In this document: piece after piece, positions 1 to 6,267 of the stretch
How positions within the stretch are numbered: the stretch's first letter is position 1
Layout: every line of letters starts with the position of its first letter
Source: DASVHS01 sp038244815
GTDB lineage: Bacteria; Acidobacteriota; Thermoanaerobaculia; Gp7-AA8
Direction of reading: 5' to 3'
Assembly (NCBI GenBank): GCA_038244815.1
Contig: JBBRTB010000043.1
Location: 1 to 22,244 of the forward strand
DNA: 22,244 nucleotides
Notes under the pieces: generated by a model
What the model was told of the DNA's origin: nothing
What the model saw: the letters and a program-made list of their open reading frames with translations, nothing else
Databases searched by the model: none
Made by a program: the position numbers and the translations under genes

Positions 1-335
1 GTGGGCGCCGGCTTGAGCCGGCGCTGTGCAGGCTGAAGCCCGCACCTACACAGCATCTGGTTCGACGTGTGGGCGCCGGCTTGAGCCGGCGCTGTGCAGG
101 CTGAAGCCCGCACCTACACAGCATCTGGTTCGACGTGTGGGCGCCGGCTTGAGCCGGCGCTGTGCAGGCTGAAGCCCGCACCTACACGGGATCTGGTTCG
201 ACGTGTGGGCGCCGGCTTGAGCCGGCGCTGTGCGGGCTGAAGCCCGCACCTACACGGGATCTGGTTCGACGTGTGGGCGCCGGCTTGAGCCGGCGCTGTG
301 CAGGCTGAAGCCCGCACCTACACAGGATCTGGTTC
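1..335. repeat. Five tandem 68-bp REP-like units
   Basis: Units begin at 1, 69, 137, 205 and 273; the last loses identity after about 335. Each unit holds two palindromes. The first, at 5-24 in unit 1, is a GC-rich hairpin with 9-bp arms (GCGCCGGCT / AGCCGGCGC). The second, at 26-45, has 9-bp arms with one mismatch in units 1-3 and 5 and is perfect in unit 4 (230-249). Read on the minus strand, the second palindrome is preceded directly by GTAG (46-49 in unit 1), the tetranucleotide that marks REP elements mobilised by REP-associated tyrosine transposases. Units differ only at a few positions: CAGC, CGGG or CAGG in the linker, and A/G in the second palindrome. That suggests recent expansion. 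Open frames across the array are by-products of the repeat. No REP-type transposase gene is in the window. Confidence 0.9.
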
Positions 336-349
336 AAATTGCGCAGCTT

Positions 350-1102
350 ATGATTGCCCCCGTGAAGATCGCTCTCATCGCGGACATCCATGCGAATCTC
401 GAAGGTCTGGAGGCGTGTCTGCGTCACGCCGCTGACTCGGGCGCGGAGCGGTATGCGTTTCTCGGCGATCTCGTCGGCTACGGCGCGGATCCCGGCGCGG
501 TCGTCGATCTCGTCGCCCAATTCGCGGCGCGTGGCGCAGTGGTCGTCCTCGGCAATCACGACCAGGCCATCGACAAGCCGCTGCACGATCTCAGCGAGGT
601 GGCCCGTGAGGCCATCGAGTGGACGCGCAAGGCGCTCACCGAACCTCAGAAAGAGTTCCTGCGGGCGCTGCCGCTGGTCGTCCACGACGGACCGTACTGC
701 TTCGTGCACGCTTCAGCGCTCCATCCCGAGCGATGGGAGTACATCGAGAGCAACACGCCCGCGCGGCTGAGCATCGAGGCCTCGCGGACGACGTATGTGT
801 TCTCCGGTCACGTGCACGACCCGACGCTCTACTTCATGACCCAGGTCGGCAAGATCGCGCCGTTCCGGCCGATCTCCGGCAGCCCCATTCCCGTGCCGGC
901 GCATCGGCGCTGGCTGGCCATTGCCGGTTCCGCCGGTCAGCCGCGCGATGGCAATCCGGCGGCTTCGTATGCGCTGTTCGACGGCGCGGCGGAACAGATC
1001 ACCTTCTATCGCGTGCCGTACGATCACGTCGCGGCGGCGGCGAAGATCCGGCGGGCCGGGTTGCCCGAGTGGCTGGCGCAGCGAATCGAGCAGGCCGTGT
1101 GA
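350..1102 (+). CDS. Calcineurin-like metallophosphoesterase
   Basis: A 250-aa soluble protein of the calcineurin-like metallophosphoesterase superfamily, expected to hydrolyse phosphomonoesters or diesters with a two-metal centre. Motifs appear in the family order: DxH (D12, H14), GD (G39-D40 in GDLVGYG), GNHD (68-71), a later His (H120 in FVHAS) and GHVH (153-156). The GDLVGYG form resembles YfcE/ApaH-like and bacterial PP2A-like proteins rather than the classical GDxxDRG phosphatases. No signal peptide or membrane segment is visible. ATG at 350 is chosen because the frame upstream reads into the repeat array; GTG at 362 is a possible start and no strong ribosome site separates them. The kinase gene starts 4 nt after the stop, so the two are probably co-translated, and the enzyme may act as the opposing phosphatase. 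That pairing is inference. Confidence 0.88.
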   Translation: MIAPVKIALIADIHANLEGLEACLRHAADSGAERYAFLGDLVGYGADPGAVVDLVAQFAARGAVVVLGNHDQAIDKPLHDLSEVAREAIEWTRKALTEPQKEFLRALPLVVHDGPYCFVHASALHPERWEYIESNTPARLSIEASRTTYVFSGHVHDPTLYFMTQVGKIAPFRPISGSPIPVPAHRRWLAIAGSAGQPRDGNPAASYALFDGAAEQITFYRVPYDHVAAAAKIRRAGLPEWLAQRIEQAV

Positions 1103-1106
1103 TGCC

Positions 1107-2501
1107 ATGCTGAACGCCATCCAGCCAGGCCTCGAAGTCGACGGCTTCCGGATCGGCGAGCGGATGCATTCCGGCGGCATGGGCACGATCTTCCGCGTCG
1201 AGCGCGCCGGAAGCAGCGCGCCGATGATCATGAAGGTTCCGCGCGTTGGCCCCGGCGAACCGGTCGAAGCGATCGTGGCGTTCGAGACCGAGGCCACGAT
1301 CGTGGCGGCGCTCAGCGGCCCGCATGTTCCGCGGTTCGTCGCCGCCGGCGATGTCACGCGCACGCCATATCTCGTGACGGAGTGGGTGGAAGGGGAGACC
1401 CTCGACCAGTGGATGGCCGGGGGGCCGCTGCCGGTGGACGACGTGGTGCGCGTGGGTGCCGCCATCGCGGACGCGCTGCACAGTCTTCACCAGCAGGACG
1501 TCGTGCACCTCGATGTGAAGCCGTCGAACGTGATCGTCAGGCCGGATGGCACGGTCGTGCTCATCGACTACGGCTTCGCGCATCACGCGCGCTACCCCGA
1601 CCTCCTGGCCGAGGAGACGCGTTTCGGCGCGGGCTCGGCGCCGTACGTCTCGCCCGAACAGATCCTGGGCACGCGCAATGACGCGCGCAGCGACATCTTC
1701 TCGCTCGGTGCGGTGCTGTACGAGATCGCCACGGGCAGGCTGCCCTTCGGCGAGCCGGACACCGACGTGCGCAACCGGCTGTGGCTCGAGCCGGTGCCGC
1801 CGGTCGTCCACGATCCGGCCATTCCGGCGTGGCTGCAGGAGATCATCCTGCGTTGTCTCGAGCCGCGTGCGGAGCAGCGCTATCAGTCGGCGTCGCACGT
1901 GGCGTTCGATCTCCGCTATCCGGAACAGATGACGCTGACCGCACGGGCCACGAAATCACGACGTACGACTCTGATGAGCCACGTCAGACGCTTTCTGAGC
2001 GCGCGCCGCGAGTATGGGCGGCGGATCCGATTTCCGAATGCCCAGGTCAGCCGCTCGCCGATCATCATGGTGGCCATCAACACCACGCATCTCGATGACG
2101 AACGCCACGCGGCGATGCAGCGAGCTACGGCGCAGATCCTCTCGCTGAGCGCCGAGTTCCGGCTGATCTGTGTGGCGGTCGTTCCGCCGTCGGCGATGAT
2201 CAGCACCGATGCCGCGGCCAGTCCTTCCGCGCTGCAGCTCGAGCACCGCATCCGCCTGCGCCATTGGGCCGATCCGCTCCGTCTGTCCGCGCAGCGCCTG
2301 TCGCTGCACGTGCTGGAGGCGGCGAAGCCGGCGGTGGCGCTGGTCGATTTCGCGCGCTTCAATCACGTCGACCTGCTCGTCCTCGGCGCGCCTCGACAGG
2401 ACGAGGATCATTCCTGGTCCGACTCGGTGGCGTCACGGGTGACCGCGAATGCGCCGTGCAGCGTTCACGTCGTGCGGATCACGCGACCGGTCAACCTGTG
2501 A
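1107..2501 (+). CDS. Serine/threonine kinase fused to universal stress domain
   Basis: A 464-aa two-domain cytoplasmic protein. Residues 1 to about 280 are a Hanks-type kinase: Gly-rich loop HSGGMG (21-26), ATP-anchoring K43, catalytic loop HLDVKPSN (134-141), metal-binding DYG (154-156) and SPEQ (182-185). The catalytic Asp is preceded by Leu rather than Arg, so this is a non-RD kinase, and DFG is changed to DYG; all essential residues are still present. After a basic linker, residues about 315-464 look like a UspA fold, with the strand VDLLVLGAP near 420 and the C-terminal pattern SVASRVTANAPCSVHVV. The canonical USP ATP-binding G-x2-G-x9-G(S/T) is not intact, so nucleotide binding there is doubtful. 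Kinase-USP fusions are known in bacteria. The start at 1107 follows the phosphoesterase stop by 4 nt; the frame is open further upstream but overlaps that gene. Confidence 0.9.
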   Translation: MLNAIQPGLEVDGFRIGERMHSGGMGTIFRVERAGSSAPMIMKVPRVGPGEPVEAIVAFETEATIVAALSGPHVPRFVAAGDVTRTPYLVTEWVEGETLDQWMAGGPLPVDDVVRVGAAIADALHSLHQQDVVHLDVKPSNVIVRPDGTVVLIDYGFAHHARYPDLLAEETRFGAGSAPYVSPEQILGTRNDARSDIFSLGAVLYEIATGRLPFGEPDTDVRNRLWLEPVPPVVHDPAIPAWLQEIILRCLEPRAEQRYQSASHVAFDLRYPEQMTLTARATKSRRTTLMSHVRRFLSARREYGRRIRFPNAQVSRSPIIMVAINTTHLDDERHAAMQRATAQILSLSAEFRLICVAVVPPSAMISTDAAASPSALQLEHRIRLRHWADPLRLSAQRLSLHVLEAAKPAVALVDFARFNHVDLLVLGAPRQDEDHSWSDSVASRVTANAPCSVHVVRITRPVNL

Positions 2502-2582
2502 TCCGCGCCGCCCGGAGAAATCATTGTCATCGGTCTTATTACGTCCTGTTCGCGACCATGGCCGGATCGGCTCGATCGATTC

Positions 2583-2750
2583 GTGGTCGAGCTGATCGTG
2601 ATGACGCTCTTCACAGCCGGCGCAATCGTGGGCTTTCGATTCAATCTGTGGGTGGTCGTCGTTGGATTTGCACTCCATGGAGTCTTTGATTCTGTCTCGG
2701 CTACGACGTGGTCGCGGCGGCGTATCTGGCGATTCCGGACGGATACAACG
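2583..2750 (+). pseudogene. Remnant of small multi-pass membrane protein
   Basis: From 2583 one frame encodes a hydrophobic stretch (VELIVMTLFTAG, then NLWVVVVGFALHGVFD) that resembles the N-terminal half of a small membrane protein family carrying an HGVFDF motif. At about 2692 the reading continues in a different frame, CLGYDVVAAAYLAI (2693-2734), which resembles that family's last membrane segment. The middle portion (in the family a segment such as NPGVPxWWPxFC) is missing and the frame is shifted, as expected of a deletion. No convincing start or ribosome site precedes it. The family likeness is from memory, so this is a moderately supported pseudogene. The bases 2502-2582 hold nothing else recognisable. 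Confidence 0.5.
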
Positions 2751-2770
2751 CGCCCAGAACGTTGTCGGTT

Positions 2771-2878
2771 TCACCGCTTCTGCATCTTCATGATTGCCGC
2801 GACGAGGAAAACAATGAGCAATACACCGACCGCCCACCAAATCCACATGCCACCGCCCATTCCGTTCATACCGTTCAT
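2771..2878 (-). CDS. Met-rich single-pass membrane peptide, 35 aa
   Basis: A 35-aa open frame on the minus strand, too short for usual ORF filters. It starts with MNGMNGMGGGMWIWW, continues with one hydrophobic helix of about 20 residues (AVGVLLIVFLVAAI) and ends with the basic tail MKMQKR. A ribosome site AGGAG lies about 6 nt before the ATG, which supports real translation. The Met/Gly-rich N terminus followed by one membrane span resembles small peptides encoded in copper and other heavy-metal gene clusters, where methionines can coordinate Cu(I). Here it lies on the same strand and downstream of the copper-type operon, but separated from it by the metallothionein-like gene and the MITE-like element. 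The function is unknown; metal binding is inference from composition and context. Confidence 0.62.
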   Translation of the reverse strand: MNGMNGMGGGMWIWWAVGVLLIVFLVAAIMKMQKR

Positions 2879-2933
2879 TTCATCTCCTTACGTGCCGGCA
2901 GTCTCGCGGGCGCCGTCAACGCTGCCACGCGAG

Positions 2934-3101
2934 CTAGTGGAGTGTAACGGCAGAATCGGGACCACCTGGCTTGGTCTCAACGCCGCGAGCTTCGTTGCGC
3001 CTCCTCAGAATCGTCCCCGCTATTCTTGCGTCGGCGCGCCTTGCTCGCGTCGCCGATCCTCTGCGCCATCTGGTTCCGATTCTGCCGTTACACTCCACTA
3101 G
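2934..3101. mobile_element. 168-bp MITE-like element with 26-bp inverted repeats
   Basis: Bases 2934-2959 are the exact reverse complement of 3076-3101 (26 bp). After one mismatch the complementarity continues imperfectly for about 12 bp inward (ACCA..TGGC paired with GCCA..TGGT). Both outer ends carry CTAG, which could be a 4-bp target duplication or the tip of the repeat. The roughly 90-bp interior has no open reading frame that looks coding. This is the form expected of a miniature inverted-repeat element mobilised in trans by an unidentified transposase. The sequence differs from the IS481-like end near 21730, so that element is not its obvious partner. Confidence 0.65.
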
Positions 3102-3170
3102 ATGTGGCTCGGCCGCCTGGGGGTGCTGACCCGAGCCGCAGGAAGGGCGGAGCTGTAACCAGTTACGAGC

Positions 3171-3199
3171 CTCATGCCACGAGTCGGACTCCGCATGAG
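3171..3199 (-). terminator. Hairpin downstream of metallothionein-like gene
   Basis: CTCATGC (3171-3177) pairs with GCATGAG (3193-3199), and inside it GAGTC (3181-3185) faces GACTC (3187-3191). The hairpin lies 26 nt beyond the stop of the minus-strand metallothionein-like gene. There is no U-tract, so it is only a candidate terminator. The remaining sequence between the MITE-like element (ending 3101) and 3225 shows no gene. Confidence 0.3.
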
Positions 3200-3224
3200 C
3201 CCGTTCCCTGGACTGAAAGATCCT

Positions 3225-3359
3225 CTATTTACAGTCGGAATGCCCGCATGCGCACTTACCGCCGGACATCTTCTTGTCACAGCACGAATCGGAACAACAG
3301 CCCTTCTTTTTCGTTGCGTCCGGGCCGCTACACTTACACACGTCGTTCTTGCATTGCAT
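3225..3359 (-). CDS. Metallothionein-like 10-cysteine protein, 44 aa
   Basis: A 44-aa minus-strand frame, unlisted by usual length filters. It has ten cysteines (C3, C8, C10, C21, C22, C26, C27, C36, C38, C43) and twelve Lys or Asp residues but no aromatic residue and almost no aliphatic ones (one Val), which is the composition of a metallothionein. Cysteines fall in CxC (8-10, 36-38) and CC pairs (21-22, 26-27), the spacing used for metal-thiolate clusters; H40 may also bind metal, as in bacterial SmtA-type proteins. A purine-rich AAGGGAAG lies about 6 nt before the ATG and serves as ribosome site. The protein would sit in the cytoplasm and sequester Cu(I), Zn or Cd. An imperfect operator-like repeat TACTT-N8-AAGTA (3375-3392) lies just upstream. 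The order of cysteines is not one I can match to a named family, so it may be a divergent type. Confidence 0.75.
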   Translation of the reverse strand: MQCKNDVCKCSGPDATKKKGCCSDSCCDKKMSGGKCACGHSDCK

Positions 3360-3370
3360 GATGTCTTCCC

Positions 3371-3886
3371 TTGATACTTATTGCTGCAAGTAATGAGCCC
3401 ATCGAGTCCCTGACCGTCCATGCGGAGGTGGCCGTTCGAATCGTTCGAGGAGCGCGTTGGGGTCTGTTCGGCGCCTCCGTGGGCGTTCTGCATTTCGCCT
3501 GGGAGATGAGTCAGGCTTCCTTTTTCTCGAGCATGAAGGGACTGCCAGCATGGAGCGCGACACGACTCTGCTTTCGCGCGACCCTGGGCGATGTTGCCAT
3601 CACCGCGGTTGCCTTTCTCGCCGCGGCACTTCTTGAGGAGAGTCCGCTGTGGCCGCTCCACCTGACCACTCGCCGCGGCTGGTTGGCCTTCCTCCTCGTC
3701 GGGCTGACATTCACGATTGCGATCGAGATCTGGGCGACGCAACATCAGCGATGGATTTACGACGCGACCATGCCGACACTCTTCGGGATCGGGCTCCTTC
3801 CGATTGCGCAATGGGTCGTCGTTCCTGTGCTCGAGATCATCGTCTTCCGCCGATTGTGGCGAGCAGCCGGAGTGCGCGAGCACTGA
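3371..3886 (+). CDS. Four-span integral membrane protein, unknown role
   Basis: Up to 171 aa with about four hydrophobic segments near residues 30-47, 72-89, 104-122 and 135-160. The C-terminal part, W-Y-x4-MPTLFGIGLLPIAQW (from W128) followed by a hydrophobic helix and a basic tail, resembles a recurrent uncharacterised bacterial membrane-protein family; I recognise the pattern but no named function. The start is uncertain: TTG at 3371 keeps the frame longest but has no ribosome site, while GTG at 3428 has GCGGAG directly against it. The gene is divergent from the metallothionein-like gene (11 nt apart with the TTG start) and convergent with the copper-type operon. Location suggests, but does not show, a link to metal handling. 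Confidence 0.6.
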   Translation: MILIAASNEPIESLTVHAEVAVRIVRGARWGLFGASVGVLHFAWEMSQASFFSSMKGLPAWSATRLCFRATLGDVAITAVAFLAAALLEESPLWPLHLTTRRGWLAFLLVGLTFTIAIEIWATQHQRWIYDATMPTLFGIGLLPIAQWVVVPVLEIIVFRRLWRAAGVREH

Positions 3887-3938
3887 ACGATGCGCTCGCC
3901 GCGATGTGATGCGCGATGTGGCATTGAAGAAGCCATCG

Positions 3939-3990
3939 ACCCGGCTGCCGGGTATCTGCATGGTTGCGGCGCTTGCGGCTCCCGGATACC
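3939..3990. terminator. Hairpin region between convergent genes
   Basis: The 121-bp gap between the + strand membrane gene and the minus-strand operon holds a short hairpin ACCCGG-CTG-CCGGGT (3939-3953). An alternative longer pairing joins GGTATC (3951-3956) with GATACC (3985-3990). Either could end transcription from both sides; neither is followed by a clear T-run. Confidence 0.35.
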
Positions 3991-4007
3991 ACCGCTCGTG
4001 CATCCTC

Positions 4008-4322
4008 CTACTTCCTTTTCGGAGCTGCGCCGATCTTCACGTTCGAGGCGGTCTTGTCGTCCTCGCCGAGGACGATGACCACACGGGTGCCGGGCTTCAC
4101 CTGATCGCTTCCCACCATCGCGTCGCCGCGCATGAACATCGTGTTCTTCGCCAGAGGAACGGCGACCTTCCTACCGTCTTTCGTGGTGAGATCGATGTGC
4201 GACGCATCGATCGCCTCGACGGTTCCCATCAGTATCTTGTGCTTATGGCCGGCGTGGGCCTGCGCAATCGCTGGAACGATTAGCATGGCTGCCAAAGCGA
4301 GAAGTGCGAATTGTTTTCTCAC
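4008..4322 (-). CDS. Small exported HAGHKH protein, DUF5666-like
   Basis: A 104-aa secreted protein. Residues 1 to about 22 form a classical signal peptide (basic start, hydrophobic core, AQA cut site), followed at once by the His cluster HAGHKH. The rest has the beta-strand pattern GTVEAID, DGRKVAVPL, KPGTRVVIVLG seen in DUF5666-type and copper-associated small OB-like domains. The start is GTG at 4322, preceded by AAGGAG at 7 nt; the frame is open upstream but that part overlaps the cytochrome gene. The start overlaps the cytochrome stop by 4 nt (GTGA), so translation is coupled. It is the last gene of the operon. A periplasmic copper-binding role is inferred from the His cluster and context. 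Confidence 0.8.
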   Translation of the reverse strand: MRKQFALLALAAMLIVPAIAQAHAGHKHKILMGTVEAIDASHIDLTTKDGRKVAVPLAKNTMFMRGDAMVGSDQVKPGTRVVIVLGEDDKTASNVKIGAAPKRK

Positions 4323-4984
4323 GGTTTCTCCTTCTTCATGGTTGAGCGTTGTTGATTGTCGGGCGGAGAGGTTGTATCTCCGCCTTTCAGGAACTGCTGT
4401 TCTTCTTTGTTCTCCTGCATCTGCTCCTTCATCTCCATCGGAGACATCGGATTCATCTTCTGCATCTCCTGAAGCTCCTGGGGCGTGATCTTCGGGAGGT
4501 GTCGAATGAAATGGACGAGCGTCCAGGAAGCCCGGCCCGATTCCGCGGTGCCGTCTCCCCATCCCGGCATCCCCGTCAGGCGAACGCCGTTTTCGATCGT
4601 CGCGAACAGCTGGCCGTCCGACTGGGACTGTGTTTCTGCCAGCGTCATGTCCGGCGCGCGCGGATAGAGATGCTTGCCCATCTCCGTCTGTCCTTTGCCG
4701 TCGTTGCCGTGACACGTCGCGCAGTGATCGGCAAAATGCGCTCGCGCTTCGTCCAGAATCTCGGGTGTGAGGGGAACGGGATTTTTTGCTTGATGCAGAT
4801 CAGCAGGGATGGACCAGTGCCGCATTCGGCCTGCGATGAAGGCTTCCAGCGCCGTCGGACTGTCATGGGCGCTGAATCCGTATCGAAGCGTGTGAATGAA
4901 TGCGAGGACGCCCAGCAAGAGGCCGACGATGAGCGCGCCGACCGCGACCTCAATCAAGATGGGAAACTTGAACCCCCTGCGCAT
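4319..4984 (-). CDS. Membrane-anchored cytochrome c with Met-rich tail
   Basis: A 221-aa protein with an N-terminal membrane anchor (residues about 9-31) and a periplasmic class-I-type cytochrome c domain. CATCH (88-92) binds one haem covalently, and M139 in GMPGW is the likely axial ligand. The C-terminal 50 residues are unusual: EMQKMNPMSPMEMKEQMQ (173-190) is a methionine-rich segment of the kind that binds Cu(I), then a polar, Lys-rich end. ATG at 4984 lies 5 nt after the multicopper oxidase stop, so the two are translated together. A plausible role is to accept electrons released when the oxidase or the Met-rich domain handles Cu(I), or to bring electrons to or from the respiratory chain. 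The haem and anchor are seen; the electron partner is inferred. Confidence 0.88.
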   Translation of the reverse strand: MRRGFKFPILIEVAVGALIVGLLLGVLAFIHTLRYGFSAHDSPTALEAFIAGRMRHWSIPADLHQAKNPVPLTPEILDEARAHFADHCATCHGNDGKGQTEMGKHLYPRAPDMTLAETQSQSDGQLFATIENGVRLTGMPGWGDGTAESGRASWTLVHFIRHLPKITPQELQEMQKMNPMSPMEMKEQMQENKEEQQFLKGGDTTSPPDNQQRSTMKKEKP

Positions 4985-4989
4985 TGTGA

Positions 4990-6267
4990 TCAGCTCACCC
5001 TGTGGGCAACCGTGCCCCGGGGGTTGTCGTACCAACCTGGATCGGCGCCGTTCGCCGGAAGCTCCTCACGGATCTTGATGATCGTAAACATTCCACCCAT
5101 GTCGATCTGTCCGAATGGACCCTGGCCGCCGCGCATTGGAACGCTGTTCCGAGGGACCGGCATCATTCCCAGCATCTCCGCCATGTCGCCCATGCCTGTT
5201 GATCCCATCACCATCGTGTTCGGAATCACGGCATTCGCCCGCGCCTCGGCGCCACTGGTATCGACGCCCAGGAGATTCGGCAGACCGTGGCCCATCTGAT
5301 TCATGGTGTGATGTGTCTTGTGGCAATGAAACGCCCAGTCGCCTGGATTGTCGGCGTAGAACTCGATGTCGCGCGTCGCTCCGACGGGAACATTGACGCT
5401 GTTCTCCGGTAGCCAGGCCGACTGCTGAACCGGTCCGGCATCGGTGCCGGTGACGAAGAACCGATGTCCGTGAATGTGAATCGGGTGCGAGTCCATGCTG
5501 AGATTCGCGAGCCGGATGCGTACGCGGTCCCGGCGTTTGATGAGCAGTGGATCCGTACCAGGGAAGACGCGGCTATTGAAAGTAAAAACGTTGAAGTCGA
5601 GCATCACCGTCGGATCCGGTTTCGACGTGCCGGGCTTGATGAACCACTCATTCAGAAAAATCGCGAAGTCACGGTCGACGCGGTGTTCAGCTTCGTCGCG
5701 CGGGTGAACGATGAAGAAACCGTGCATGCCGATCGCGATCTGTACCATCTCGTCGAAATGCGGGTGGTACATGAGTGTGCCTGTCTGTTTGAGTGGGAAT
5801 TCGTAGGCGAACGTCTCGCCCGGGGCAATCTTCGGCTGATTGAGACCGCTCACTCCATCCATGCCATTCGGAAGGATGAAACCGTGCCAGTGAACCGACG
5901 TCGGTTCCGGTAAGCGGTTCTCGACGAGAATGCGGACATGATCGCCTTCGAACGCCTCGATTGTCGGCCCCGGCGTCACGCCGTTGTATCCCCACGCATC
6001 GACGATGAAGCCGGGAGTGAACTCCCGCTTCACCGGTCCGGCAATCAAGTGGAAGACTTTCACGCCACCGTCCATCCGCCACGGAAGCGATGTGCCGTTC
6101 GGCGTAATGACTGGAGCGCGGCCATTCTGACGGCGGGCAGGGGGTAGCAAGACATCTGAAGCACCGTGTCCTCGCGGAGCGGGTGCGGCAGAGGCATTGC
6201 GCCGCAATGCGGCGCCTCCGAACATTCCCGCAAGCGATGCAAAGAGCAATTTCCGTCGCGAATACAT
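4990..6267 (-). CDS. Tat-exported multicopper oxidase, copper-resistance type
   Basis: A 425-aa exported oxidase that likely oxidises Cu(I) or phenolic substrates and reduces O2. A twin-arginine signal (SRRKLLF at 3-9, then a hydrophobic stretch and ASA) directs folded export. The four copper-binding motifs are present: HWHG (126-129), HPH (168-170), HPIHIHGH (261-268) and HCHKTHHTMNQM (314-325). The last gives the type 1 copper ligands C315, H320 and M325. After the last motif there is a Met-rich stretch (about 351-378), as in CueO/CopA-type copper oxidases. The protein is shorter than typical three-domain oxidases (about 500 aa), so a reduced middle domain is possible. The start overlaps the TolC-like stop (TGATG), with GAGGAAA as ribosome site; the cytochrome gene follows after 5 nt. 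Confidence 0.93.
   Translation of the reverse strand: MYSRRKLLFASLAGMFGGAALRRNASAAPAPRGHGASDVLLPPARRQNGRAPVITPNGTSLPWRMDGGVKVFHLIAGPVKREFTPGFIVDAWGYNGVTPGPTIEAFEGDHVRILVENRLPEPTSVHWHGFILPNGMDGVSGLNQPKIAPGETFAYEFPLKQTGTLMYHPHFDEMVQIAIGMHGFFIVHPRDEAEHRVDRDFAIFLNEWFIKPGTSKPDPTVMLDFNVFTFNSRVFPGTDPLLIKRRDRVRIRLANLSMDSHPIHIHGHRFFVTGTDAGPVQQSAWLPENSVNVPVGATRDIEFYADNPGDWAFHCHKTHHTMNQMGHGLPNLLGVDTSGAEARANAVIPNTMVMGSTGMGDMAEMLGMMPVPRNSVPMRGGQGPFGQIDMGGMFTIIKIREELPANGADPGWYDNPRGTVAHRVS

Noticed and set aside
1..340. CRISPR array
   Set aside because: The 68-bp units are contiguous and nearly identical throughout, with no variable spacers.
182..709. Minus-strand open frame of 175 aa
   Set aside because: It lies antisense to the metallophosphoesterase and runs into the repeat array; the + strand product carries all family motifs.
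2934..3101. Integron attC site
   Set aside because: Paired ends are long and perfect, and no GTTRRRY/RYYYAAC core pair is found; no integrase gene is nearby.
3375..3392. Operator repeat TACTT-N8-AAGTA upstream of the metallothionein-like gene
   Set aside because: Arms are only 5 bp, so it could be chance; noted in that gene's entry but not called as a feature.
3098..4003. Minus-strand 301-aa open frame
   Set aside because: Arg/Pro-rich low-quality translation overlapping the membrane gene antisense and the metallothionein-like gene in another frame.
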